From Herpetosiphon sp042688385 (GTDB taxonomy: Bacteria; Chloroflexota; Chloroflexia; Chloroflexales; Herpetosiphonaceae), in assembly GCF_042688385.1 (NCBI RefSeq), contig NZ_JBHUPY010000013.1:248001-312000 (forward strand): a stretch of DNA of 64,000 bases, written 5' to 3'. Both the position numbers and the translations under genes were made by a program. The notes beneath the pieces were generated by a model. The model did not search any database. It was not told the DNA's origin and saw nothing but the letters and a program-made list of their open reading frames with translations. Numbering within the stretch: the first letter of the stretch is position 1; the number at the start of each line of letters is the position of its first letter. This document shows positions 26,141-34,173 of the stretch, one piece after another.

Positions 26141-27397
26141 TTAATGGCCTGGAATATAGCGATTGATTGAGCGTTGCACGATCAACGGATCTTGCTTTAA
26201 CGATTCGCGAATGTAAGTCCAGTTTTGGGGATCTTCGCTGCCCAAGCGCCAAATTGCAATCCCAGCTAAATCGTTTTCGCGAATCATTTCCATTTTGGCG
26301 GTCAGCGAACGATAATTCGAAAACCAGACCGTTCGTCCAGCGTAGCTAAATGTTGATTCTTGCACTTGCTGGCCGCCATCTTCTTCGACCAAGCGAATTT
26401 GGGGCTGGTAGGCTGCCTTAATTTCTTCGACCTCGGTATAGGTGCGCGCAATGCCAAAGCCGCCATTATTTGGCCAATCGTAGGCATAAAACGAAATGCC
26501 AATTTGAATCTTGCTGGGGTCGACTTGGGTTTTGGCATATTCGGCGACTGCTTTGACCCAGAACATCGGCGCAATTGGGCCTGGTTCTGAGCCACGCCAG
26601 CTATAATCGTAGGTCATAATCCGCAAGCGATCGACCACTTTGCCCAAATCAGCATAATTTTGGTAATCGGGGCGGCCTGTGTGGGCATGCACAGCCACGG
26701 TCAGCAATTTATTTTCTGCATGCAGCGCTGCGCCCAATTCAGTCATAAAGGCAGTAAATTCATCTTCATAATCAAGCGAAAGCGATTCATAATCAATGTC
26801 GATGCCATCGTAGCCATAGGTCCGCACTTCTTCCATAATAATTTTGATGTGGTTGGTGCGACTTTCTGGCGTAGCCAAGGCCACCGATGCAGCTTCCAAA
26901 TCTTCAATATTATGAATGGTTGGAATGATCAGCACATTATTTTCTTTGGCAATTTGCACCAATTCTGCATCGCGCGAGCCAACATCGGCGATCAGCGTGC
27001 CATCAGGTCGCACGCCATACCAAAACGGGCTGACCTCATCGAGAATATCTTTATTGGCCTCGAAGGTAGCGCGGGCTGCTTCTGCATCAAACGAGGTTGG
27101 CAGCCAAGCAGCGACATAGCGGCCAGTTTTGGGGTGCACGCCGCGTACATCGTTGGCGCTCGCAGGCAGCTCAGAGCCACCTTGGCCATCGGCAACCGTG
27201 TTTGGCAACGGCTGCAAGGTTGGCGCAACGAAGGTCGGCATCGGCAGGGCGGTTGATGTTGGGCGGGGTAGCAGGGCTTGGGCGGCGGCATCGGCGGCGC
27301 GGTTATGTTTGATTCGTAAATCAATAAACTGCCAGAGAAAGACGATCCAAACCAAAATCCCGATTGCCACTGCCCCACGAAAAAGATGACGAAACAT
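26141..27397 (-). CDS. Glycoside hydrolase family 18 protein, membrane-anchored
   Basis: 418 residues. An N-terminal signal anchor (VAIGILVWIVFLWQFI) and a Pro/Thr-rich stalk lead to a GH18 barrel. The catalytic DxxDxDxE motif is YDGIDIDYE with the acid at E204, and MTYDYSWRGSEPGPIAP and GIAIWRLGSED are typical of YaaH/SleL-like members that cleave N-acetylglucosaminyl bonds in peptidoglycan or chitin-like polymers. The catalytic domain should face outside. Likely role: cell-wall turnover (inference). Confidence 0.88.
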   Translation of the reverse strand: MFRHLFRGAVAIGILVWIVFLWQFIDLRIKHNRAADAAAQALLPRPTSTALPMPTFVAPTLQPLPNTVADGQGGSELPASANDVRGVHPKTGRYVAAWLPTSFDAEAARATFEANKDILDEVSPFWYGVRPDGTLIADVGSRDAELVQIAKENNVLIIPTIHNIEDLEAASVALATPESRTNHIKIIMEEVRTYGYDGIDIDYESLSLDYEDEFTAFMTELGAALHAENKLLTVAVHAHTGRPDYQNYADLGKVVDRLRIMTYDYSWRGSEPGPIAPMFWVKAVAEYAKTQVDPSKIQIGISFYAYDWPNNGGFGIARTYTEVEEIKAAYQPQIRLVEEDGGQQVQESTFSYAGRTVWFSNYRSLTAKMEMIRENDLAGIAIWRLGSEDPQNWTYIRESLKQDPLIVQRSINRYIPGH

Positions 27398-27545
27398 AAC
27401 AATTCACTCGATCAAAGAAATGCTTAGCAAAAGACCAACCAAAGTATAACCGATTAAACATGGCTTTCCAAGAAAAGCTAGATTAAAGGCAGAAGTCAGA
27501 AGTCAAAATTCAAAAGGCAAAAGGCAGAAGAACATAGAACATAGC

Positions 27546-27715
27546 TGTAATGGTACATTGGATTGGCAACTAAGGACATGCCCTCACCCCCAGCCCCTCG
27601 CCCACTGAACGCGGGCGAGGGGAGCCCTGATTCAGCGGTTCCCCCTCGCCTCGCTGGCGGGAGAGGGGGCTAGGGGGTGAGGGCATCAGGCGGTGGTTAA
27701 CCGCATGTACCAATA
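27546..27715. mobile_element. MITE-like element with terminal inverted repeats
   Basis: About 170 bp. The left end TGTAATGGTACATTGGATTG and the right end (complement TATTGGTACATGCGGTTAAC) are imperfect inverted repeats. The core runs from CCCTCACCCCCAGCCCCTCG to GGGGGCTAGGGGGTGAGGG. It is flanked by word repeats (AGTCAAAATTCAAAAGGC, CCAATAGCCCAAAGCC). The remainder of the gap 27398-27843 holds only the acs promoter. Confidence 0.6.
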
Positions 27716-27756
27716 GCCAATAGCCCAAAGCCAATAGCCCTGAACCCTCGTCCGTT

Positions 27757-27786
27757 TTGACACGAACCGATCATCAAGGCTACAAT
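27757..27786 (+). promoter_or_regulatory. Probable promoter of acs
   Basis: Consensus TTGACA (27757-27762), 18-nt spacer, TACAAT (27781-27786), about 57 nt before the start codon. It lies immediately downstream of the repeat block. Confidence 0.65.
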
Positions 27787-27843
27787 TGAGCCAGACCTCG
27801 CACTTGTCCCGCCGCTTGTGAGTAATAATTAGGAGGCATCTCA

Positions 27844-29805
27844 ATGACTGAGAATGCTGCACCAACCACTGTTGGGCAATTTTCGGCAAGCAACGCCGCT
27901 GAATCAGCACTCTACTACCCACCTGCTGCCTTAGTTGAAAACTCGAACGTGATGGCCTATGCCCGCGAAAAGGGCTTCGCCGATGCCGAAGCTATGCGTC
28001 AATGGTCGATTGATAACTATCAGGAATTCTGGGCCGACATGGCAACTCGCCTTGTCGATTGGTATGTGCCGTTTAGCAAGGTGCTCGACGATAGCAAAGC
28101 GCCCTTCTATCAATGGTTCAACGATGGCAAAATCAACATCGTGCACAATGCGCTTGATCGCCACGTTAAAACTTGGCGCAAAAACAAGTTGGCCTTGATT
28201 TGGGAAAGCGAAAAGGGTGACAATAAAACCTATAGCTATTGGCAATTGTTCAAGCGCGTTAACAAATTTGCCAATGTGCTCAAATCAATGGGCGTTAAAA
28301 AAGGCGATACCGTCACAATTTATCTGCCACGGATTCCCGAAATTGTGATTGCAATGCTGGCATGTGCCAAAATTGGTGCAATGCATAGTGTCGTCTATGG
28401 TGGTTTTAGCGTCGAAGCGCTGCAAACCCGCATCCAAGATGCTCAATCGCGGGTGGTGATTACTGCCGACGGCGGCTATATGAACGGCAAAGTTATTGAG
28501 CTGAAGAAGATAACCGACGATGCGATTAAGCACTCGCCAGTTGTCGAAATTGTGATTGTGGTCAAACGCACTGGCCACGAGGTCGAAATGCAGCAAGGCC
28601 GCGATTTGTGGTACGAGGAATTGATGGCGCTGCCAATCGCCTCGCCCAAATGCGAAACCGAGCAACTTGATGCAGAACATCCCTTGTATATGCTCTATAC
28701 CTCAGGTACGACCGGCACACCTAAAGGCTTGGTGCATACCCATGGTGGCTATCAAGTTGGGGTTGCAACGACGCTCCACTTTAATCTTGACATAAAAGAA
28801 GATGATGTCTATTGGTGTGCCGCTGATCCTGGTTGGGTGACTGGCCACTCCTACATTGTTTATGGCCCGCTGATGCTTGGGGCAACCCAAGTGATGTATG
28901 AAGGCGCGCCAACCTTTCCCTTCCCCAATCGCTGGTGGAATATCGTTGAGCGCTATGGCGTGACCGTACTCTACACCGCGCCAACTGCGATTCGCGGCTT
29001 GATGCGCTTCGGCGAGGCTTGGCCGAATCGTCATGATCTGAGTTCGTTGCGTTTGCTTGGTTCGGTTGGCGAGCCGATTAATCCCGAAGCATGGCGCTGG
29101 TATCATCGGGTAATTGGCCGCAACAATTGCCCAATTATGGATACTTGGTGGCAAACTGAAACCGGCAGTATGATGATTACGCCCAATCCAACCACGCCAC
29201 TCAAGCCAGGCTCGGGCACCCGTTCATCGTTTGGCATCGATGCTGATGTGGTCAACGAACAAGGCGAGCATGCCAGCGATGATGAAGATGGCTTGTTGAT
29301 TATTCGCAATCCATGGCCTTCGATGTTGCGCACCATCTACAACAATCCTGATCGCTATATCGAACAATATTGGAGCCGCATTCCAGGCGTATACACTGCT
29401 GGCGATTCTGCGCGCAAAGATGAAGATGGCTATTTCTGGGTCATTGGTCGGATCGACGATGTGATCAAGGTTTCAGGCTATCGGCTGGGCACTGCTGAAG
29501 TCGAATCGGCCTTAGTTTCGCATCCAGCAGTGGTCGAAGCTGCTGCGATTGGCCTGCCACACGAAGTTAAGGGCAACGCCATCCACACCTATGTGATTCT
29601 CAAAAATGGCTATGAAGCCAACCAAGATCTCGAAGATACCTTGATTGCCCACGTTGGCAAGATGATGGGGCCAATTGCGCGGCCCGAAAATGTGCAATTC
29701 GTGGCCAGCTTGCCCAAAACCCGCTCAGGCAAGATTATGCGCCGCGTGCTCAAAGCCCGTGCCTTGGGCCTGCCCGAAGGCGATTTAAGCACCCTCGAAC
29801 AATAA
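27844..29805 (+). CDS. acs: Acetyl-CoA synthetase
   Basis: Activates acetate to acetyl-CoA through acetyl-AMP. 653 residues, full family length. P-loop YTSGTTGTPKGLVHTHGG, acetate-pocket region DTWWQTETGSMM, hinge GRIDDVIKVSGYRLGTAEVE, and the regulatory/catalytic lysine in TRSGKIMRR, which is the usual target of reversible acetylation. AGGAGG sits 8 nt before the ATG. Flanked by its own promoter and a strong terminator, so monocistronic. Confidence 0.95.
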   Translation: MTENAAPTTVGQFSASNAAESALYYPPAALVENSNVMAYAREKGFADAEAMRQWSIDNYQEFWADMATRLVDWYVPFSKVLDDSKAPFYQWFNDGKINIVHNALDRHVKTWRKNKLALIWESEKGDNKTYSYWQLFKRVNKFANVLKSMGVKKGDTVTIYLPRIPEIVIAMLACAKIGAMHSVVYGGFSVEALQTRIQDAQSRVVITADGGYMNGKVIELKKITDDAIKHSPVVEIVIVVKRTGHEVEMQQGRDLWYEELMALPIASPKCETEQLDAEHPLYMLYTSGTTGTPKGLVHTHGGYQVGVATTLHFNLDIKEDDVYWCAADPGWVTGHSYIVYGPLMLGATQVMYEGAPTFPFPNRWWNIVERYGVTVLYTAPTAIRGLMRFGEAWPNRHDLSSLRLLGSVGEPINPEAWRWYHRVIGRNNCPIMDTWWQTETGSMMITPNPTTPLKPGSGTRSSFGIDADVVNEQGEHASDDEDGLLIIRNPWPSMLRTIYNNPDRYIEQYWSRIPGVYTAGDSARKDEDGYFWVIGRIDDVIKVSGYRLGTAEVESALVSHPAVVEAAAIGLPHEVKGNAIHTYVILKNGYEANQDLEDTLIAHVGKMMGPIARPENVQFVASLPKTRSGKIMRRVLKARALGLPEGDLSTLEQ

Positions 29806-29808
29806 AAA

Positions 29809-29849
29809 ATAAGCCAGCCCGTGATCAAGCTGATCACGGGCTGGCTTAT
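29809..29849. terminator. Strong bidirectional terminator after acs
   Basis: Perfect 19-bp stem: ATAAGCCAGCCCGTGATCA with its exact complement, loop AGC. It lies between the convergent acs and DUF4397 genes; a run of A before it serves as a T-run for the minus strand. Confidence 0.88.
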
Positions 29850-29879
29850 GTGTGTGTTGGTAGGAACCCCGCTGAAGGC

Positions 29880-30554
29880 TTATTTCACCATATCGACGCG
29901 TGATTGAACCCAGAAGTTTTTGCTAGCAAAGCCGCTTGCGACCAAGCTATAGCCCCAACCTGATTCAAAGCGCAAGGCTGGCGTGGTAAGCAAGACAGTT
30001 GAACTGCCTGCTGGGCTAATATCAAAGCTATAGCTGCCAGCTGGCACTTCTAAGGTAGCTGCATCGCCGAATTTAGCGCCTTTGACAACGATATTTTGCG
30101 TGCCTGCAATTTTAATATCGACGGCTGGTGCATCTGGTGAGCCGTGAATAACCCGCACGCGGCTCATGCCTGGTTTTGTCATCGAGAAATCATCATCATA
30201 CACGTTGACATCAAAATTGCCCAAACCCAAGCTACCAACTGCTGCAACCGTACCAGTATAGCCACCTTCAACTGTTAATTTGGTTTCAAATACTGAAGCT
30301 GCAACACCTGCGCCAGCTGGAGCAATATCAATTGTATAGGTTCCATCTGGTAACGCCAATTGGCCGCTGAGTGCAAAGAATGGTACGCTGGTTAACACCG
30401 CTTTGCCATCGACAAAAATATCGACCGCTGGTGCATCCGGTGAGGCGTGCATAACCCGAACATAGTTCATCGTCGCAGCTTTGGTTGCTTGTGGGGTGCT
30501 TACGCCAAGAATTGCCAACAGTGCCAACGCGATAACCATACATCGTCGTAACAT
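29880..30554 (-). CDS. Secreted DUF4397 protein
   Basis: About 224 residues from ATG 30554, chosen because GGAGG lies 8 nt upstream (an ATG at 30578 gives an unlikely extension). A signal peptide (MLRRCMVIALALLAILGV) is followed by two tandem DUF4397 units beginning VRVMHASPDAPAVDIFVDG and VRVIHGSPDAPAVDIKIAG. These all-beta domains occur in secreted or surface proteins of unknown function. Both units keep the SPDAPAVDI signature, which suggests an internal duplication. Confidence 0.88.
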   Translation of the reverse strand: MLRRCMVIALALLAILGVSTPQATKAATMNYVRVMHASPDAPAVDIFVDGKAVLTSVPFFALSGQLALPDGTYTIDIAPAGAGVAASVFETKLTVEGGYTGTVAAVGSLGLGNFDVNVYDDDFSMTKPGMSRVRVIHGSPDAPAVDIKIAGTQNIVVKGAKFGDAATLEVPAGSYSFDISPAGSSTVLLTTPALRFESGWGYSLVASGFASKNFWVQSRVDMVK

Positions 30555-30803
30555 TCGAGAATCCTCCAAAAACAACAATCTTCAAGGAAACTGTTTTTAC
30601 CTTGGCCCATCTCAACTCGTTATAGCGCTATTGTCTTGTTCTACGCGACCTGGTTTTGAATGGATGTATCGAAGATGTCAAAATTTGAGCAATTTTGCAA
30701 AATTGGCAAAAATTGCTTGAATTAAACTTCGATCATCCACATTTGTGCAGCTATCTATGCGCTATGCTACGTCCAAGCATTTTGAGTTAGAAAGGGAATC
30801 GCA

Positions 30804-31244
30804 ATGAACTATCAACCACCAACCGTAATTATCCACAATGGTAATACTGGGCCGGGCTGTCTGATTCGCGGCATCTGGTTTATTTGTGTGGGTTTGTGGT
30901 TGGGTGCATTGGTGACAGGGCTGGCTTGGTTTCTGATCGTTAGCGTGATTGGCTTGCCGTTGGGTTTGATGTTGCTCAATCGGCTGCCCCAAATGATGAC
31001 CTTGCGCCCAAACCCTGCTAATATGCCGCTGATTGTGGTTGCAAATGGTCAGGTTGTGATTGCGAATGGTCGCCCACAACAAGCGTTTATTGTGCGCGCC
31101 ATTTACTTTGTGCTGGTTGGTTGGTGGCTGAGCGGCCTTTGGTTGGGCACTGCATGGGCGATTGCTGGCTTTACGTTTGGCTTGGGCCTGCCAATTGCCT
31201 TTTGGATGTTCAATCGCGTGCCTGCAATTACAACTCTTGGCTAA
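30804..31244 (+). CDS. YccF-like membrane protein with duplicated domain
   Basis: 146 residues. Two copies of a YccF-type two-helix unit are visible: RGIWFICVGLWLGALVTGL...GLPLGLMLLNRLPQMMTL and RAIYFVLVGWWLSGLWLGT...GLPIAFWMFNRVPAITTL. The shared 'GLP..NR.P..TTL' ending is the clearest family mark. GAAAGGG precedes the ATG. Inner-membrane protein of unknown function. Confidence 0.8.
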   Translation: MNYQPPTVIIHNGNTGPGCLIRGIWFICVGLWLGALVTGLAWFLIVSVIGLPLGLMLLNRLPQMMTLRPNPANMPLIVVANGQVVIANGRPQQAFIVRAIYFVLVGWWLSGLWLGTAWAIAGFTFGLGLPIAFWMFNRVPAITTLG

Positions 31245-31285
31245 GCCTACGGAAAGGGAGCAGTTGTTAGGGGCTAGGGGCGAGT

Positions 31286-31456
31286 TGTAATGTTATATCA
31301 CGTTAACCACGATCTAAGCTCCTCAGCCGTGGCTCGGGTGAAGGACTTAGATCGTAGTTCTGGTGCGATGGATGAAGAAACGTTCGGCTCCCCTCTCCCG
31401 CGTTTCAGTGGGAGAGGGGCTGGGGGTGAGGGCATGCCGTTGCTTGCCAATTTATG
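31286..31456. repeat. Degenerate copy of the MITE-like repeat
   Basis: The left end TGTAATGTTATATCACGTTA is followed by an unrelated inverted pair (CGATCTAAG...CTTAGATCG), then the core CCCCTCTCCCGCG...GGGAGAGGGGCTGGGGGTGAGG and GTTGCTTGCCAA. Only one core half is preserved. No gene in 31245-31463. Confidence 0.5.
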
Positions 31457-31463
31457 CTAGCTG

Positions 31464-31676
31464 CTACGCTCGCCCAACCAATGTTTTGAGATTTGCCCGC
31501 GTCACCTCAAGCTGTGGCGTGGGCAAATTGTGTTGCAGGCAATAGCTTTGTAATGCTGCCAGTGCTGCATCAAGCGCCGCGCCTGCACTTACCCCATAGC
31601 CAACAACTCCCGCAATTTGCGGACAGATTGCGCGAAATTGGCCAGCTTCGGCCCGAACGACAATTTCATAGTGCAT
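31464..31676 (-). CDS. HicB-like small protein (orphan)
   Basis: About 70 residues from ATG 31676 (AAGGAG 7 nt upstream). MHYEIVVRAEAGQFRAICPQ, then GYGVSAGAALDAALAAL resembles the HicB/UPF0150 partial RNase H fold, normally the antitoxin of a HicA mRNA interferase. No HicA reading frame is visible on either side, so it is an orphan or a regulator. Short length limits certainty. Confidence 0.6.
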   Translation of the reverse strand: MHYEIVVRAEAGQFRAICPQIAGVVGYGVSAGAALDAALAALQSYCLQHNLPTPQLEVTRANLKTLVGRA

Positions 31677-31883
31677 TGAATAGCTCCTTCGATCATCAGT
31701 AAACAAATTTCCCAAATAGCTGATTAGCTCTTAATCCGGCACTGATAGTCCAACTTATTATTGCGCATACCTCGTTTAATGGTAAGGCCCAAAGTATGCA
31801 GCAACGATCTACTGAACAACTCTTGAGTAACTAAAACTCATGGGCGGCGTATAGTCTGGTAGTAAAAGAGTGTGAGGATTATG

Positions 31884-32261
31884 ATGCAACTCGACCATTT
31901 AACCTCAAATGCAGTGCCTTTGGGGCTTAAATTAATTGGCTGGCGCTATTATCTGACTGCTGCGATGATTGTTTATAAAACCATTACTGAGTTTTCCAGT
32001 GCTGATTTCGGCACCCAATTATTTATTTGGCTGGTGTTTGGGGCGATAGCATGGCTCTTTGGGTGGGTTGGCAAGCACTTAATCCTGCAAAAAGCCGAAG
32101 CACGGCGCACGGCAGTGTTGTTTGAATCGTTGCGGATTGTTGCCTATGGGCTGAGCTTTTTCGTAGGCTGGACACTTTTAGGCCTCGTGGATTTTGGGTT
32201 GGCGATTATCAGCCTTTGGTATCTGACCCGCAATGAGATTATAGATTTGTGCAACCATTAA
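31884..32261 (+). CDS. Small membrane protein, tandem family member 1
   Basis: About 125 residues with four predicted hydrophobic segments. Starts MQLDHLTSNAVPLGLKLIGW and ends WYLTRNEIIDLCNH. The start is ambiguous between GTG 31872, ATG 31881 and ATG 31884; GAGG at 31874-31877 best fits 31884. It shares the N-terminal PLGLxLIG and C-terminal WYLxR marks with the gene at 32612 and the broken one between. Family not recognised. Confidence 0.7.
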   Translation: MQLDHLTSNAVPLGLKLIGWRYYLTAAMIVYKTITEFSSADFGTQLFIWLVFGAIAWLFGWVGKHLILQKAEARRTAVLFESLRIVAYGLSFFVGWTLLGLVDFGLAIISLWYLTRNEIIDLCNH

Positions 32262-32310
32262 CCAGCTTCCACGTATCTATCGACGAATATTTTTACCGAC
32301 AGGAGAGAGT

Positions 32311-32559
32311 ATGTATAAGGTTCCCGCAAACCAAATTGTCCGCCCCACTTGGCCTGAAAATAGTTGGTATTCGCTACGGTTTAGGAATGCTAATGATGGC
32401 AGCAGTCACGGTGATCATGGGCTTGGAGCTACAGTCTTGGCGCAGTGATACCTTCTTTATTCCATTGCTGTTATTGTTGGCGTGTGCCGGCATTGCTGCG
32501 TTGCGGTTATTTGGTATTTACGTCGTACCGAAACCTTAGATTATTTCTACGAAGCCTAA
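32311..32559 (+). pseudogene. Decayed middle member of the tandem membrane-protein family
   Basis: AGGAGAGA precedes ATG 32311, but this frame stops after 45 codons. The family motif APLGLKIVGIRYGLG appears in a second frame (which alone would be open from GTG 32249 to 32539). The family C-terminus WYLRRTETLDYFYEA then returns in the ATG frame (32512-32559). Two compensating frame changes and loss of about 40 central codons relative to both neighbours indicate a pseudogene. If the middle frame is translated, it would give a 96-residue membrane peptide. Confidence 0.65.
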
Positions 32560-32611
32560 TCATATTTATCGCACTGAGATTAAAACGTTACCTCACTAAG
32601 GAATGGTAGTT

Positions 32612-33025
32612 ATGCAACAGATTCAACAAATACGCTATGGTAAGAAGCCGCTGGGATTAGTATTAATTGGTTTTATGTTTGCGGCTCGCGGGGCTTTGGC
32701 AGGAATGATGATGTTTATTTATGGGTTGCGACTTTTAGATATGGAGTATCAATATTTAGGCCCAATAGTGGTTATGCTGCCGTTTTTTGGGGTTGCTACG
32801 GTTTTCCATTTCAAAATTGCACAAGGTTTGTTTAATTTGCGCGAGAAAGCACGCAAGTGGGCAGTCATTGTTGAAGCTATTATTTTGGTTTGCTATGGCA
32901 TCTATATGCGGTTTTTTGCCGAGCAAATAACCCTATGGACGATTATTGCTGCTTTGCTGACAATGTTAATTATGTGGTATTTATCGCGTGATAAAACGCG
33001 GGCATGGTTTGCGCCAAACAAATAA
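32612..33025 (+). CDS. Small membrane protein, tandem family member 3
   Basis: About 137 residues. MQQIQQIRYGKKPLGLVLIG, four hydrophobic segments, end MWYLSRDKTRAWFAPNK. TAAGGA ending 9 nt before ATG 32612 favours this start over ATG 32603. Intact paralogue of the genes at 31884 and 32311. A terminator follows. Confidence 0.72.
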   Translation: MQQIQQIRYGKKPLGLVLIGFMFAARGALAGMMMFIYGLRLLDMEYQYLGPIVVMLPFFGVATVFHFKIAQGLFNLREKARKWAVIVEAIILVCYGIYMRFFAEQITLWTIIAALLTMLIMWYLSRDKTRAWFAPNK

Positions 33026-33044
33026 GCTGCGCAAGATTAAATTG

Positions 33045-33074
33045 AAAGCAGTAGCGCAAAACTACTGCTTTTTT
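33045..33074 (+). terminator. Terminator of the small membrane-protein cluster
   Basis: Stem AAAGCAGTAG / CTACTGCTTT with loop CGCAAAA, continuing into TTTTG. Good Rho-independent form. Confidence 0.85.
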
Positions 33075-33108
33075 GTTGCCCACTATTAGTTTATTGCTGA
33101 TCAAGTAG

Positions 33109-34149
33109 TTAATTTGCGCCAAATAAGGCGCGGCGATAGACGGCCTCTAGCTCACGGGCTAGCACAGCATAGCCAAAATTGCTGACTACACGTTCGCGTG
33201 CTGCTTGGCCCATCTGTAAGCGGCGGGTTGGGTCTTCGCCCAGCTCCTGAATTGCTTGAACAAACGCTTGGACGTTATCCAATTCGCAGAGTAAGCCAGT
33301 TTCGCCATGGTTGACGACTTCGGGCAAGGCCGAGGCGTTGGTGGTGACGACAGGTCTGCCGCAAGCTCCTGCCTCTGCTGCGACGATGCCAAAGCCTTCA
33401 ACCCGCGCTGGAAAGAGCAGCATATCGCACGAACGATAGGCAGCGATTAAGCCATCGCGGTCGGGCGTGCCGATGCGCACCATTTGCGGATGTGGCGGCG
33501 CTGCTTGCACGCCTTGAAATGATTCGGTGTAATACAACACATACTGCGGCCCAAGTTGGTCCATAATTTTTGGCAACAGATCAAAGCCTTTGCGCCGCGT
33601 GCGATTGCCTACAAACAGCAAACGAATTGGCGCTGGATGCTCAGGCAGATCATTGGTGCGCTCAAAATCGGGTGCTGGGGTAAAGGCTTCGGTGTCAATT
33701 CCATCGTAAATCACGGTTGTTGGGCGGTCGCCGTAGGTGCGGCGGGTTTGCTCCTGCGTGTAGCGGCTGACGCAGATTACCTCATCGGCCAAACGCACCG
33801 ACAAGCCATCGTAAGTTTTTTCGACCAAGCGATAGAACAAGCGTTGTTGCGGCGAGCTGTAGGGTTGCAGCAAAGGGTCAGTCACAATGTGATGCATAGT
33901 AGTCACGAGCGGCAAACCTGGTGCGCGCAAGGCCCAAGCGCAACGCGAACGCCCTTGAACCAAATCATGGCCTTGCCACCAATTGCGGCCTAAGGCTAAT
34001 TTTGCAGCCATGGGAGCGAAATTAAACAGGTGCGATAAACGGCGTAAGCTTGGCTGATGGCCAGCCCGTTGCATGGCACGGGTGATATTTTGAATGCCAA
34101 TATCAACGCCGCCCTTGCCGAGCGGCGAGATGTACAGTGGCTTTAACAT
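33109..34149 (-). CDS. Family 4 glycosyltransferase
   Basis: 346 residues, GT-B fold. N-terminal GKGGVDIGIQNITRAM gives the acceptor domain; the C-terminal donor domain has LLFVGNRTRRKGFDLLPKIM and the sugar-nucleotide motif FPARVEGFGIVAAEAGACG with EAG. Transfers a sugar from an activated donor, probably onto a cell-envelope glycan or lipid. It lies 24 nt downstream of the Ser/Thr kinase gene and is probably co-transcribed with it. Confidence 0.9.
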   Translation of the reverse strand: MLKPLYISPLGKGGVDIGIQNITRAMQRAGHQPSLRRLSHLFNFAPMAAKLALGRNWWQGHDLVQGRSRCAWALRAPGLPLVTTMHHIVTDPLLQPYSSPQQRLFYRLVEKTYDGLSVRLADEVICVSRYTQEQTRRTYGDRPTTVIYDGIDTEAFTPAPDFERTNDLPEHPAPIRLLFVGNRTRRKGFDLLPKIMDQLGPQYVLYYTESFQGVQAAPPHPQMVRIGTPDRDGLIAAYRSCDMLLFPARVEGFGIVAAEAGACGRPVVTTNASALPEVVNHGETGLLCELDNVQAFVQAIQELGEDPTRRLQMGQAARERVVSNFGYAVLARELEAVYRRALFGAN

Positions 34150-34173
34150 AATGTCTCTAATTCCTATTGCGGC

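Noticed and set aside
26660..27256. A 198-codon plus-strand frame
   Set aside because: Antisense to the GH18 gene, whose domain motifs are intact; composition is that of a shadow frame.
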